Assembly (NCBI GenBank): GCA_963693085.1
Contig: OY856409.1
Span: forward strand, 1,170,611,249-1,170,675,248
DNA from: Alisma plantago-aquatica
Taxonomy: Eukaryota; Streptophyta; Magnoliopsida; Alismatales; Alismataceae
DNA length: 64,000 bases
Direction: 5' to 3'
The notes under the pieces were generated by a model, which ran no database searches, had not been told where the DNA came from, and saw only the letters and a program-made list of their open reading frames with translations. Positions 48,474 through 59,600 of the stretch are shown in pieces. A program made the position numbers and the translations under genes. Each line of letters starts with the position of its first letter. The stretch's first letter is position 1.

Positions 48474-48741
48474 TCGGTCGACGATTCGTCGACCGAGCGT
48501 CCGCAACGGTCGAGTTGCAGATGCGCCACTTGGTTCCCCAACGGTCAAAAATGGTCATAACGGTCAGTTTACAACGGTCGTATCCAACGGCTATTTCTCG
48601 GTCGAGCACTTGTCGACCGACGTTGTCTCGGTCGAGCATTTGTCGACCGACAGTTCGTCCGATATTGAGTCTGTTTAGTATTTGTCGGTCGAGATAGATG
48701 GGCTGACCGAGAGGTTCTCGGTCGACGAATTCGTCGACCGA
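48474..48741. repeat. Palindrome array upstream of element E ORF2
   Basis: 48474-48496 has 11-base arms TCGGTCGACGA and TCGTCGACCGA around one base. 48598-48620 and 48628-48650 have 8-base arms TCGGTCGA and TCGACCGA. There is an imperfect unit around 48684-48712. 48718-48741 is a perfect 24-base palindrome (TCGGTCGACGAA and its complement, no loop). Confidence 0.95.
48505..48593 (+). promoter_or_regulatory. AACGG/MSA motif cluster upstream of element E ORF2
   Basis: Five AACGG cores in under 90 bases (48505, 48540, 48559, 48573, 48586). Two are full YCYAACGGYYA matches: CCCAACGGTCA at 48537-48547 and TCCAACGGCTA at 48583-48593. They lie between palindromes, as in the LTR. Confidence 0.6.
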
Positions 48742-49460
48742 CAGACTTACTGAGTACAACTTTTAAAGCTGATTTTTAAATGCAAATGGTAGATCATTTT
48801 TCTAGAGCATTTATATGGATATTCTAAGGGAGTAATATTAGGATAATTTAAGGCTTAAATGATAACAAATGATTTAATTTTCAAGAAAAATTTATATTAA
48901 GATTAGGTCCAAAGAGAGAATTTCCAAAAATAAGCAATTTTTGTCGAAGCTTATTTTAGGTCGCCCTTGACTACGACCATAGCGCCCCTTAGTCAAGTTT
49001 TACTTTGACCAAGAGGCAAATTTTGCAGATATTTATTCAGATTTGAATATATTGAGTCTAATATCTGCATAAGATTTAAATATCAAGTTGAAGCATACTA
49101 CTTAATTGGAGACATAATTAATTATTTCAAAAATACTGAGTTAGAGATTTTGTTGCAAGCAATAACATATAACTAATAAGTTATTTTGCTGGCTTGCAAA
49201 CAATTTTCTATGCGCACCCAATGATGAAAGCATGGTATAAAGCATACAATGATAATTCCATTTTATAATTAGTATATGTATAGACCAGAAAATACTTTTA
49301 CGGAAAATCATATGAAAATAGGAATTTTCTTTTCATTTGACTTAGACTTTAAATCATCTAGGGAACAAACTAATATACATTTGTAATTATGTAGAGTTGA
49401 GATAGACATAGAAATATGCAACTAATATCTTTGGTCATATCTCAACTTGATTTTGTTCAT
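48742..49460. other. Element E spacer between the two ORFs
   Basis: AT-rich, with no open frame or motif that I recognise. It separates the stop of the Gag-like ORF from the palindrome array of ORF2. In a complete Sirevirus this would be pol. Confidence 0.6.
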
Positions 49461-50360
49461 TTAGTTTGGAGGTTTTGGAATCCAAACTAACTCTACATCT
49501 TTTCTCTTATAAGGACATGAAAATGAATAGTGACCAAGGCGCAAACAGTAATGACAACATATTGAGTCGACTTCATATCTTTTTCTATGGTTGTGTCCTA
49601 TGTTATCATTGGGTGAGGATGTCCTTTTAGGTACATATATAGATTGGGTTTGTGACTTTCTCTGACTAGGTTGTTGATGAGATTTTCCTTTAGGCTTGTA
49701 ACCTAGTCCCCTTCTCCCAATTTGTTGATAGGGATTATCTAGAATTTGATCAAGAATGCCATGGTTATTCAAACTACGAACTTGTTGTTGTAGCTTGGCA
49801 ATCTCATCCATTCTTTTCTTAATGTCTATTTTTGCTTGATCTAGATTTGATGACAATAAATTTCTTTCTTTAACAATAGTGTCATAATCTATATGGGTGC
49901 ACAATAATGGTTGTTTCTGAAGATCGTTTACTTGAGTCTGTAAGTTTGAATTTTCAACAGAAAGGAGCTTGCAATCGGCTTCCATAGATTTTAACTTAAG
50001 ATCGGAAAATTTATTTCCCTCTTTAAGATTCTCATTTTCAGATGCAAGAGCAAGAAGTTTAACATTTAGATCATCATTTTCCTTATTTGATTTCTTTAAT
50101 TTCTTTTTGCACTCAACATATTTATTATGTGTTTCTTCAATAATAGCAACTAGTTCTTCTTTAGATAAATCAAAAAGACTTACCTCTTCTTCTTCTTCTT
50201 CTTCTTCTTCTTCTTCACTAGTTGTAGCAATAAGGCATTCTTTGTGCTTATCCTCTTCCTTTGATCTCCATGGGCATCCGGTTGTTTTGTGGCTTGTTCC
50301 CAAACACCAATTGCAGCATGTAGTGGTTTTGTCCAAGCACTTTTCACCATTTCCCTCCAT
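49461..50360 (-). CDS. gag: Element E Gag-like protein with two CCHC knuckles and a coiled coil
   Basis: 299 codons, starting about 30 bases after the primer site. An N-terminal knuckle CNWCLGTSHKTTGC (C-x2-C-x4-H-x4-C) is at about residues 16-29. A Glu run at about 49-59 is encoded by the TTC microsatellite, and a long heptad-rich coiled coil spans about 60-195. A basic linker follows, then a second knuckle CHYCLRLGHYSFSC near residue 270 and the ending LVWIPKPPN. The coil, late knuckle and VWIPK ending match the C-terminal half of Sirevirus/Copia Gag. The usual N-terminal capsid part seems absent or replaced. The frame is intact. The likely role is binding element RNA or joining a helper's particle. 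Confidence 0.8.
   Translation of the reverse strand: MEGNGEKCLDKTTTCCNWCLGTSHKTTGCPWRSKEEDKHKECLIATTSEEEEEEEEEEEVSLFDLSKEELVAIIEETHNKYVECKKKLKKSNKENDDLNVKLLALASENENLKEGNKFSDLKLKSMEADCKLLSVENSNLQTQVNDLQKQPLLCTHIDYDTIVKERNLLSSNLDQAKIDIKKRMDEIAKLQQQVRSLNNHGILDQILDNPYQQIGRRGLGYKPKGKSHQQPSQRKSQTQSIYVPKRTSSPNDNIGHNHRKRYEVDSICCHYCLRLGHYSFSCPYKRKDVELVWIPKPPN
50184..50217 (+). repeat. (TTC)n microsatellite within element E gag
   Basis: A run of TTC/CTT triplets giving eleven Glu codons on the minus strand. It probably varies in length between copies. Confidence 0.9.
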
Positions 50361-50389
50361 TCTTCAAGACCTGGTTAGGGTTCCTTGAA

Positions 50390-50406
50390 GCCCTGCTCTG
50401 ATACCA
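50390..50406 (-). other. Primer binding site of element E
   Basis: The minus strand reads TGGTATCAGAGC followed by AGGGC, complementary to the initiator-Met tRNA end over at least the first 12 bases. It lies two bases from the 5' LTR. Confidence 0.9.
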
Positions 50407-50408
50407 AT

Positions 50409-51824
50409 TGAAAACTACTAGAGGGGGGTGAATAGAGTTTTATAGATAATTTAACAATTATTGAACTCAAACAACCACAATGAAAATATTGGACAAGGTG
50501 ACACAAGATTTAGAGTGGTTCCAACTATAGCAAATACTATAGCCGTCAATTCACTACCCGGTTGCTTACCCAACCGGGATTTGAAAAGAAATTTATTTTA
50601 TTACCTCTTCAAGGAATTTACATAAAATACAATTTCTTTTCCTAAACCCTTCAAGCAGCCTTCACCTAGAAGTAATCGCCAACCTTGAAGCAGCCTTCCC
50701 TTGAAGTAGATGCACCAACTCCCGTTGCACCAGCCTTCTGAAGTAGCTTCCCTTGCGATAGCCTTCTTGAAGTAGCTTGAAGTCCCCTTCTCCACCTGAG
50801 AAGTCAACCCTCTCCAATCCGCAGCCTCCAACCCTAGGAGTAGCAAGGAGAGTACAAAAGATAAACAGGAACAAGAAAGGAAAAGGAAATTACAACTTAT
50901 CCTTTAAGCCCGAGGCTTGATATGCCTAGATCAAGCGTAAGATCTCCTAGCCAAGTATGTGAACTTGTGATTGCTGTGGGTAGGAGAATCTAGCCTATAG
51001 GACATGAGATTGAGCTAAGGAGAATGTAGGCCAATGATCACAGTGCTCAAATTTGCTTGCAAAAGATTGCTCAAGTATGCTCAAGTGTATTCTCAAGTGT
51101 AACAAGTGAATTCTAGTGTCCTATGGCTTGTCCTATTTATAGGAATGGCCTAAGTATGCTTAAGGACGTTCTAGACAACTTCTAGGGGTTTATAAGTGCT
51201 TAACTAGCCGTTAGGTACAAAGTTGTTGCTTTAACAACGGCTAATTACTTTATTCTGCAGTTGCTGTCAGAGACCATCTCGGTCGACAAATGGTCGACCG
51301 AGACACCTACTCGGTCGAACTTTTGTCGACCGACAGGCTCTCTGGAACAAGTGATTTGCAACGTCTTTCTTCAACTGCCAACTAACTTGTCTGTTGTGTC
51401 TAACGGCTACTTTGGATCTTTCTCGGTGGAGAAGGTTGTCGACCGAGAGTGTCTCGGTCGAGGAGTTTGTCGACCGAGAATGATCCTGTTTCAAGGTTTC
51501 AATTTAAGCACTAATTATATGTGTGAGTGTGCAAAGGTGATTCTATTCAAATGGGATGACATGTCTAACTATGGTGTTTGGCTAGGGAAAATCTAACGCT
51601 TGATTTACATGCAAATCTAAGTACTTGTACATTATATATTTGTACAAGTTTTACAACATTGATTACATTGCATGAAAATATAACTGAGTAAGCTCTTGGA
51701 TTTTCCCTAGTTGCTTTGCCATCCATCTTAGTCCTGCACACTCAAGTAGCTCGTTAGATTAATAAGAATGAAATGTTTGTCATCATCGAAACAAAGGGAT
51801 TTTTAGATGTCCATTTAGTCAACA
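50409..51824 (-). repeat. Element E 5' LTR
   Basis: 1416 bp. Same layout as the 3' LTR, offset by 6053 bases over most of its length: TATA 51134-51141, MSA 51205-51215 and 51399-51409, palindromes 51277-51479. One palindrome arm (about 51421-51430) has a single C-to-G change that breaks the pairing. Confidence 0.95.
51277..51479. repeat. Palindrome array in element E 5' LTR
   Basis: The same four units as at 45224-45426. The third has one mismatch in its left arm (CTCGGTGGAG), the others are unchanged. Confidence 0.95.
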
Positions 51825-53592
51825 AAGACAACCCACTAAGCCACTCTGGGTTTCTTAGTATGTCATACTGCTCCTATTCCTCAACATTGGACCGACAACA
51901 TACATGCATATGTCACCAACCTATATGTGAGAGGTTCGTCAAACATATACCCTAGCCAAGAGGTTTCCTTTTCCTCTAAACCTAAGGGGTTACATGCTCA
52001 AAACTATAGGAACTTAAACATCTTCGTGAGCATCTGGTGCACTAAGTACTGCTACTTCCCCTCTTAGGTCTAGGATTCCTAGGTTCACTTCTTCTGCATC
52101 AACTATCCATCCATGACCCAAACATGCACAAGGTATAGCACGCACTTCCTATTATTGTTCTACATGAACCATACCTCAGAGTCCTATACAAGGACAACCA
52201 ACTAGGTGCGACCTCATAACTTGTTACTATACTTCTTCAGGGTCTAAAGAACTCTCCTTTCTACCCCTATAAGGTAGGGTAGACACCTATAACATATGTA
52301 CATCAGACCAAGAAGCCTCTTTCTCTTTCTAGGGTTTGGTTCCTCTAAAGGCAACAAAGATACAACAAGCCTCCAAGGATCATGCATGAGGAAACCACAC
52401 CTATCATCTTAGGTCATCCATTCTAGGTAATGTCATACACAACTTCTTGTGATTCCTCATGTCTCGAAGTCTAAGCTTCCAACCTTCTTTCTCGGGTCTT
52501 GTTCCCTCTCTAGAGCTAACCATACAACTGACCTTACCACTGGAGGTTCCAAGAAGGTGGATCGAGCTCCTACATGGGTGAAACATATGATCCAAACCTA
52601 TGATCGATCAAGATTATCTAAAGCTCTGCATGTTTCTCTCCTAACCTGTCAAGCATAACCCTTCTGACCTAAACCTCAACCTACTATCAGCACTGCTGGC
52701 ATTCTCTCCTACATAGATGCATGCTCTTCTATGCTCATATATGCCCATAAGGGTTTCTATATGGTCACCACTATCCCCTTCAATGAAGGAGCTATCCTTC
52801 ACCCTAACGGGCACGACCCTTACAAGGTTGGGTCGCCAAAAGGCACTATGTCAACCAACCTCACCTAGCTCATGCTTCTCACTGGTACTCAAAACCAATA
52901 TGTATGTCAACCCACATACATACATGCATGGTCAACTGTGATATCCAACTCATCTTGTCATCCCTCTTTCTAACCACCACTTAAGGTCAGGGTGAGTATC
53001 ATCCTCACAAGATGTGCCAAGTCTCTACCTCTTCCTGGAGGTCTCTACCCCCAGGGATAACTCTCTCCTTGTCCTCCTACAACAAGGACTAACCTTAGGT
53101 CTCTCCTGAGGGCACGACAACACATGTCATGCAACTTAAGCATGTAACTAATCATTAGTTTATGCTTAAACCATTAAGCTTATGTCCATGACATCTTGTT
53201 TACATGCTTTTTATTGATTTGGTGGAGAATTCCTTAATCCTAATCATACTTATCCTGACCTCAAGAGGGTGAGGAAGGGAGAGAAAAACCCTAAACCTTA
53301 GAACCTTAATTGAATTACGGTTGTGAAGGGAAAAAAAGGATGAGAGAGTCCTAAAGGTATCTTATTTTGTGTCAAAACCTTAGACTTTGGCCAAGCAATC
53401 ACACCACATCTGGGAGTCCTCATGACTGACTAGAGGGGCAGAGGAAAATATTGCCAACCCCTAGACCGTGATCCTTTTCTAGACACCTTCGTCATCAGAA
53501 AATCCTCTAATAACTCCCTCGGGTTCTACAGAGTTTGTAAAATTTAATAATTATTAAGGATTGAATGAGAAGCCATTGTCTCTGATATGAAA
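51825..53592 (-). pseudogene. Element D decayed gag-side region
   Basis: Starts with E's right AAGAC duplication and ends with a mutated primer site (53579-53590, minus TCATATCAGAGA). It aligns with B 27411-29025 but has no open frame or recognisable motif. It must hold D's gag, protease and early RT by position. Confidence 0.6.
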
Positions 53593-56547
53593 TGTAATGA
53601 CCTCGCCTCCTGGTAACCCCCAATCAAGGGAGACCAAAAGGTCAGAGATGCTATCCCAATAATTCATGATCCATGGTTCAACATTTAATCAAAAATAATT
53701 ATCAAATTCTACTATTTCTAAACTTAAAAGTTGAAATAAAAATAAATCTTTTTGCATACCTTGAAAATTCAGATTTAGACTTCTATCCACCAAACAATTC
53801 TATCTAACAAAACCTCCTTGAACATATTAGTCGTATCTTCACAATATTTGAATTTACTATTTGTCCTTTTTTCAGAAATGTACCTAAAACACTAACAAAC
53901 AAAACATCGGTCAGTATATTTCTATACTGGTATGTGGGGAACAATCACAATTTCACAAATAGTTTCTAACAACCTAATTATCACAAGTAATTGATTAATA
54001 ATCCAAATTACACTTTCAATGTGACTTCTCAACCACTTTTTCCCTAAACCCTAGATTACCCTCTCTTAAGGTTTTTTCCTTACAAGGGACATAAGGCCAC
54101 CTTCTCCATCCTGAGCTTGGTGCCTGGGGTCACCTCTCAAGGTGCCCAATGGTCTTCCCTCTGGGGCTTTACCAAATCAGACCTTCCCTCCGGGGCTTGG
54201 TCTTGCAACATACATTAGGGTGGCATGTAGGTTCGAGAAAGACATTCATATTTAATCGTGATACTCATAGGGACTTTATAGGATTGCATAATTGAACATC
54301 CAATAGTTTAGGTTGCAATTAATTGAGAAACATTTGGGAAACTCCGTGAAACTAAAGGAGATTATTCATAAAATAACCACATACCTGGTCCAAAGTAACT
54401 TGATGTCCAAGCAAGAACAATCAAGAATAATCAATCAAGTAATCAATCAGTGATCCTGAAATTAATGCATAACACCCATGTGTCATTAAACATCCTCAAG
54501 ATTGACTCGGGTCCCATATTAGGATTTCTAGGCCACCTTTTAGGGTTTTAGCTTCCATCATCAAATTATTACTTTTAATACAGTTTTGGTCCACAAACTC
54601 TAATTTCAACATCATATACATGATTGAATCTGAATTAAGTCAAATATAACTCTTTTACACTAAACTACCAACCTTATCCTTTTAAGTCATATCAAGATCA
54701 TTAAGGCCAATTAGCATGTTCAAACTCTTTTGAATTGACAACTCTGATTTCATCAATGATTATAGTCAAATTCACAAATGAACCCTAATTACCATTTTTC
54801 ACATCTTCTAGGTTAGTAAACCCTAATTAAACCAGTAATGAACAATTATCTCTAATTAGATCTCTTTCATCATATTTATGAAATTAAGTTAGACTTTGAT
54901 TACTAGCATCAACTAAGTCTATTAAATACATCCATAATCAATATCTAGAGCTTTGATCTATTTGAAGCATTAAAGTTATCAACTTTATGTAATTTTCAAA
55001 TGAGCAGCAAAAATAGAGTCAGATTATCTTTTTACTAGATTCCTCATATTTTTATGAGCAAGATTCATATATTACATGTATTAATCCGAGCTACCATTAA
55101 TTAACTATGAGTTTTGCAAATTTTACTTACTTGGACCAATGAGAGGCTGACACGTCATCCATTGCATGCATAGCTCTCCTGTGTAGTCGGGCCAACTCAA
55201 AACATAATGAAAGGACACTTATGCCCCCATTCAACTACTTGGTTATGCAATACTCGGAGGGGCAGTTTTGTCCAGGTGACCCTACCCGTCACCTACCTCG
55301 CAGAACCCTCCGTTGCCGCCAGCCAGAGCCGACCCACGGAGATCCCTCTGCCTTCTTCGCCCTCTGAGACACCCAGAAAGGCCTCCAACCATGGTCGAAT
55401 TGGCTGGGTTCTAAAGCATGATGTCCGCAAACCAAAGCCCTCTTGTAGACAAAGTGCAGGTGACCAGGGAGAGGATCTCTCTAGAACTGGAAACCTCGTT
55501 GTTTTCTGACCTTGAAGGGGGTATCTAGACTCCCCTCGAACTCCTTCTATGGCCCCTCATTGCTCCAGGGGTCACACTACTCCCTGTTGTTAGCATCAGA
55601 ACGGATACAAGATTGAAGAAGACATGAGATGCTTGAGATCCTCTTGGACTCGAGGCTATGGGTCCAATCCTTTTATAGGGATACGTAGCACTAGCATGCC
55701 TACCCATGAGGAAACAAGTCCCTCCATCTATAGCAACTTAGTTTCCTTATTAGTGTGTAATTTTAATTTTGATTACTTCCTTGTCAATCTACATTCCTTG
55801 GTTATCAAGGAATCTCATATTAGAGTATATTTATATAATGGAAAATCCAAAAATAATCACTTATATTCCCTTTGTTCTTGGCTTTTAATCCATTGGTCAC
55901 AGGGTTATACTTCCTAATTAGGTAGTATTTTGATTTGGCAACACAAAAGCCACCACATATACTCATTAGTTCATGACACTTTATTGCCGATTTCTAAAGT
56001 TATCCTCTTCTTGCCATTATAACCATGTAGATTTGAAATACCATCAATGTGATTCAAACATACCTTTTTTATATCTCAAATTTTCTTCTTAGTAATGCTT
56101 TATTTGATTTTATCTACTTGTGTACCAAATTTGAGTTCCAAACTCAAAAGGAAAAATGCATTATCCTCATGTGCAAGTTATCCCTTAATAAAGCTGATTT
56201 AATTGATATTTTCTCTTTCTTAATATTTATTTTGATTCCTTTTACCATTAGAAATCATGTGGAGTCAAAATGTCATTCATAATGATTCCATTATCCATAT
56301 TTACAGATATTTCTTATATTTTCATCATTATCTCAATTATTCTTTTATTAATTGATTTCTTTTCCTTTTTATTTCGTTTTCTTGTTTTTGGGCCCAATAG
56401 CCAACAAGTCCCATGAAATCAAACACACAAGCCTATGTATCAAAGGAAACCATTCAATTAACTTAAATCATACAAATTACAAAATCATACATTTATTGGG
56501 GAAATTATATTTCCAATAAAAAGAACCCAAAAATTGGGGTTGTAACA
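53593..56547 (-). repeat. Element D 5' LTR
   Basis: 2955 bp. The plus strand starts TGTAATGACCTCG and ends GGGGTTGTAACA, then ATTCT. TATA-like TATAAAAG (minus) at 55670-55677. It is collinear with 38565-41561, with many scattered differences. Confidence 0.92.
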
Positions 56548-56593
56548 ATTCTAGTCCTAGTCCTTGTGTCCCTATAGACTCAGCGAACCTATA

Positions 56594-56607
56594 GCTCTGA
56601 TACACCA
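56594..56607 (-). other. Primer binding site of element C
   Basis: The plus strand reads GCTCTGATACACCA, the complement of a Met primer site with two extra bases (AC) near its start. It lies three bases from the 5' LTR. The leader to its left resembles A's. Confidence 0.75.
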
Positions 56608-56610
56608 AAT

Positions 56611-59600
56611 TGACACCCTTTTACACACCAACCAGATTACTCAAAACAAAGTGTGGAATCATCTTTAATAACTATATTAACACAAAATAGGGTAAATTAA
56701 AATCGATCTCATAGCATAATTTCCAACTAAACAACTTACAATTGAAGTTGTAAACTATGGCCACTTGTATATTATTCATATTAAAATTATTACACAATAT
56801 TTTTCATTAGCTATATAGCCACCACCTCTTACATATAATCATATTCTCATGTATTCAAAACATGTATGTATCACTATGGCTTACAACTAAAAACTAAAAA
56901 TGATGTACAATATTCACAAAACAACCCCAAGGACCTGAGTGTGCAGGGATGACACATAGAACTCTAGATGTATACCAATGATTCAACAGCTACATCTCCA
57001 CTTGTTATAAGTCTCAGCCACATGAACTCTATCTCATATGGCATGTCCACCTAAAAAGATGTGGAACCCATGGGGTGAGACCAAATGTCCTAGAGAGAGA
57101 TATAACTCTTTGGCACCATCTGTTATAAGCACAAATAACTAAAATAGGGAATTGTACTCTTAATAGATAAGTAGATTCAGCTCAGTGACATATGTAGATA
57201 AATTATCATAGTTTATGCAGTTAGGGCATCTACACTAAACAATAGGTCATCTCGTTATTCAAGAATGAATTTGAAGAAAATTTATAATTGTTATAAACTA
57301 ATCACTATAAGAAACATAGAAAGGGGGTCATCCAATGTTATCTGTATGTGACCCTAAGAAATAATACTACGTGGGTGTGTTACATCTTTAATTATTATGC
57401 CACAAGGATTTGAGGTGTATCACTCAAATCCAACTGACCATTGGTAAGTCAAAATCAGTACCATATAAGATAAATGTATGAGTCAGACTCCATGATCATC
57501 ACCAACACTAATCGGTCATCACGGGTCTGCAACACAATGACATATAATCAAACTGCTAAGATAGAAACTTATAGTCGTAGCTATAGTCATGTAAAGACAA
57601 CAACTCATAGTCAAAGCTATGGTCATGTAAAACAACTAGCTTACCTTGGTACATGGCACAACGCTAGAGAATAGGCTCACACATGGCCACTCTATAATAA
57701 AACATCATTTCACAATTTCAACAATTTAAGTATATAGGGAGATACCTCCACTGATACCCCACATATTCAATAATATGCACTCTAAGTTCCCATAGGAATT
57801 ACTTGTTTCACTGTCCAGCTACATATTGACGCTGAAGATGGATCTATGGTATATGGAAGCTACTTGATTGAAGTTTCTCTTTATTAGTTAAAGTTCCATC
57901 ATACAAGTTGACAGTCAAAACCCTATTTCAATCTAGTAAACATAACTATGAAACAACCTCTAAATATATCAAATGTATAAGGTGTGAACTTATCACATCA
58001 TCTTAGAGAAACTCTGTCTCACTACCTTAAACAAGGCCATCAACATCACAACTTGTTATTACTACCATACCAGGCTGATGATCATTATCTCATTACTAGG
58101 GATAATAATCCCTTATCACAACCTTGGAGGATATAACCTCACACTTGGAATCAATCCTTCACTAGGTCATCAAACCAATCACATTATTCTTATATGATAG
58201 TATTATCTCATCATGCCTCCTCAAGCATATAAGCATCACCTATCTCTCATCACATATAGACCATAGAAATCATTAGCTATGATAATCATCTCACCCATAG
58301 TATCAATGTTATACAAATAAAGAAAGAATACACATTGTTATCTCATCATTTAAACACTTTAGGCAATATAAGAAATGCATCATATGCCACTCAATTCAGG
58401 GTTGGGGATCCATGATTTACTACATAGGTTTCCATGACACTATTTAATTACAAATCTATAATTTTAATACCTCCCATAAGTTTGGAGATTATTAGGGTTG
58501 ATCACTATAAATTATAACCAAGTGTGCACATTCACATAATTACAATTCTTGTGCACTTCATCAAGTATCATGTCCATCACTTAGTATATTCATTTAATCA
58601 ACTTCATAGCATTCACAAAATATATCACTCAATTAACTTGTACGGTAAAAAACCATAAAATTAGGAGACAAAGAAAGTATAGTCACATGTAATTTATCCA
58701 TGTACGTTCAATACATATAACATACCCTATGATTAGGGTTAGGGTTCACTCACATAGCCATTTATAGTTTACATCATGATTATTTCACCAAATCCTAATT
58801 GAGTCACTTCCTACTTTCTTGGAGCATATTAGGCTTCAACATCATTAATTGATTCAAGATTAGGTCATGATATTAATAACACTAAGAATCTCCTTTATTT
58901 CCATGTGTATATGTGTCATCTCATTATATCATTCATATCTTACTTACCATGTATCATATAAGTATATTGACCATGAATTAGCATGGTGTCTCATCATTAT
59001 ATGACACTTGTATTATTATCTCTCACAAGGTTATTAACTGTCACATCACAATGGAATGTTAATCATTCAATCATATCTCTAGAGGTTTCTCCTCAAAATT
59101 TTCACACGACACTCATTAGGTCATTAGACTCATTCATGTAATTCCTACAAAATTGATAACACACTATATCTCAACAAGGCTCATAATCACAACCCTATAT
59201 GATACAAGATTCACCATATTACCCACATGATTATGCCATTTACTTCACCTACAATGTTAGGATTACATAAATAGGAGACAGGAAATGCTATAATATGATA
59301 CAATTTTCAAGTAGAGTGAGCACATGCATCACATTATTATATGATTAGGGTTTGGGTTTATATGTAGTCAATTAGGGTTTCATAATGTCATTATCCCCTA
59401 AACCCCAATTCCAACATCTCCCACATGTTTGGTGAACACTAGGATTTAAGAACCTTCATTAATGATTAGCCAATTATAACTACAACACCTTATGTGAACC
59501 ATTACACTATGTATTATCCACATATTCAACTGTGTGCATCAACCGTGCTCACTCGCAAAATATGGTATAGTAACCTACAAAGAATGCATCAGGTGACACA

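Larger units (their letters stand above)
44354..51824 (-). mobile_element. gag: Element E: young non-autonomous Sirevirus-like LTR retrotransposon
   Basis: Target duplication AAGAC (44349-44353, 51825-51829). LTRs 44354-45771 and 50409-51824 are near-identical; by eye I count about a dozen differences. The minus strand carries the 5' LTR at the right, a Met primer site, a Gag-like ORF with two zinc knuckles, an unrelated second ORF and a G-rich polypurine tract. No protease, integrase, RT or RNase H motif exists in the 4.6-kb internal region. Repeated polypurine tracts and a palindrome-rich LTR promoter are Sirevirus hallmarks, and the Gag end (VWIPK after a knuckle) fits too. It must use enzymes of a relative. 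Confidence 0.92.
38565..56547 (-). mobile_element. pol: Element D: decayed Gypsy chromovirus, split by element E
   Basis: The perfect target duplication ATTCT (38560-38564, 56548-56552) and two LTRs (38565-41561, 53593-56547) frame an internal region of about 4.55 kb once E is removed, close to full length. It reads on the minus strand with 5' LTR at the right. LTR ends (TGTTACAACCCCAATTTTTG on the minus strand) are those of B. Open frames are lost throughout, but integrase end, chromodomain and an RNase H end can be recognised. It lies in C's internal region close to C's primer site. Confidence 0.9.
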
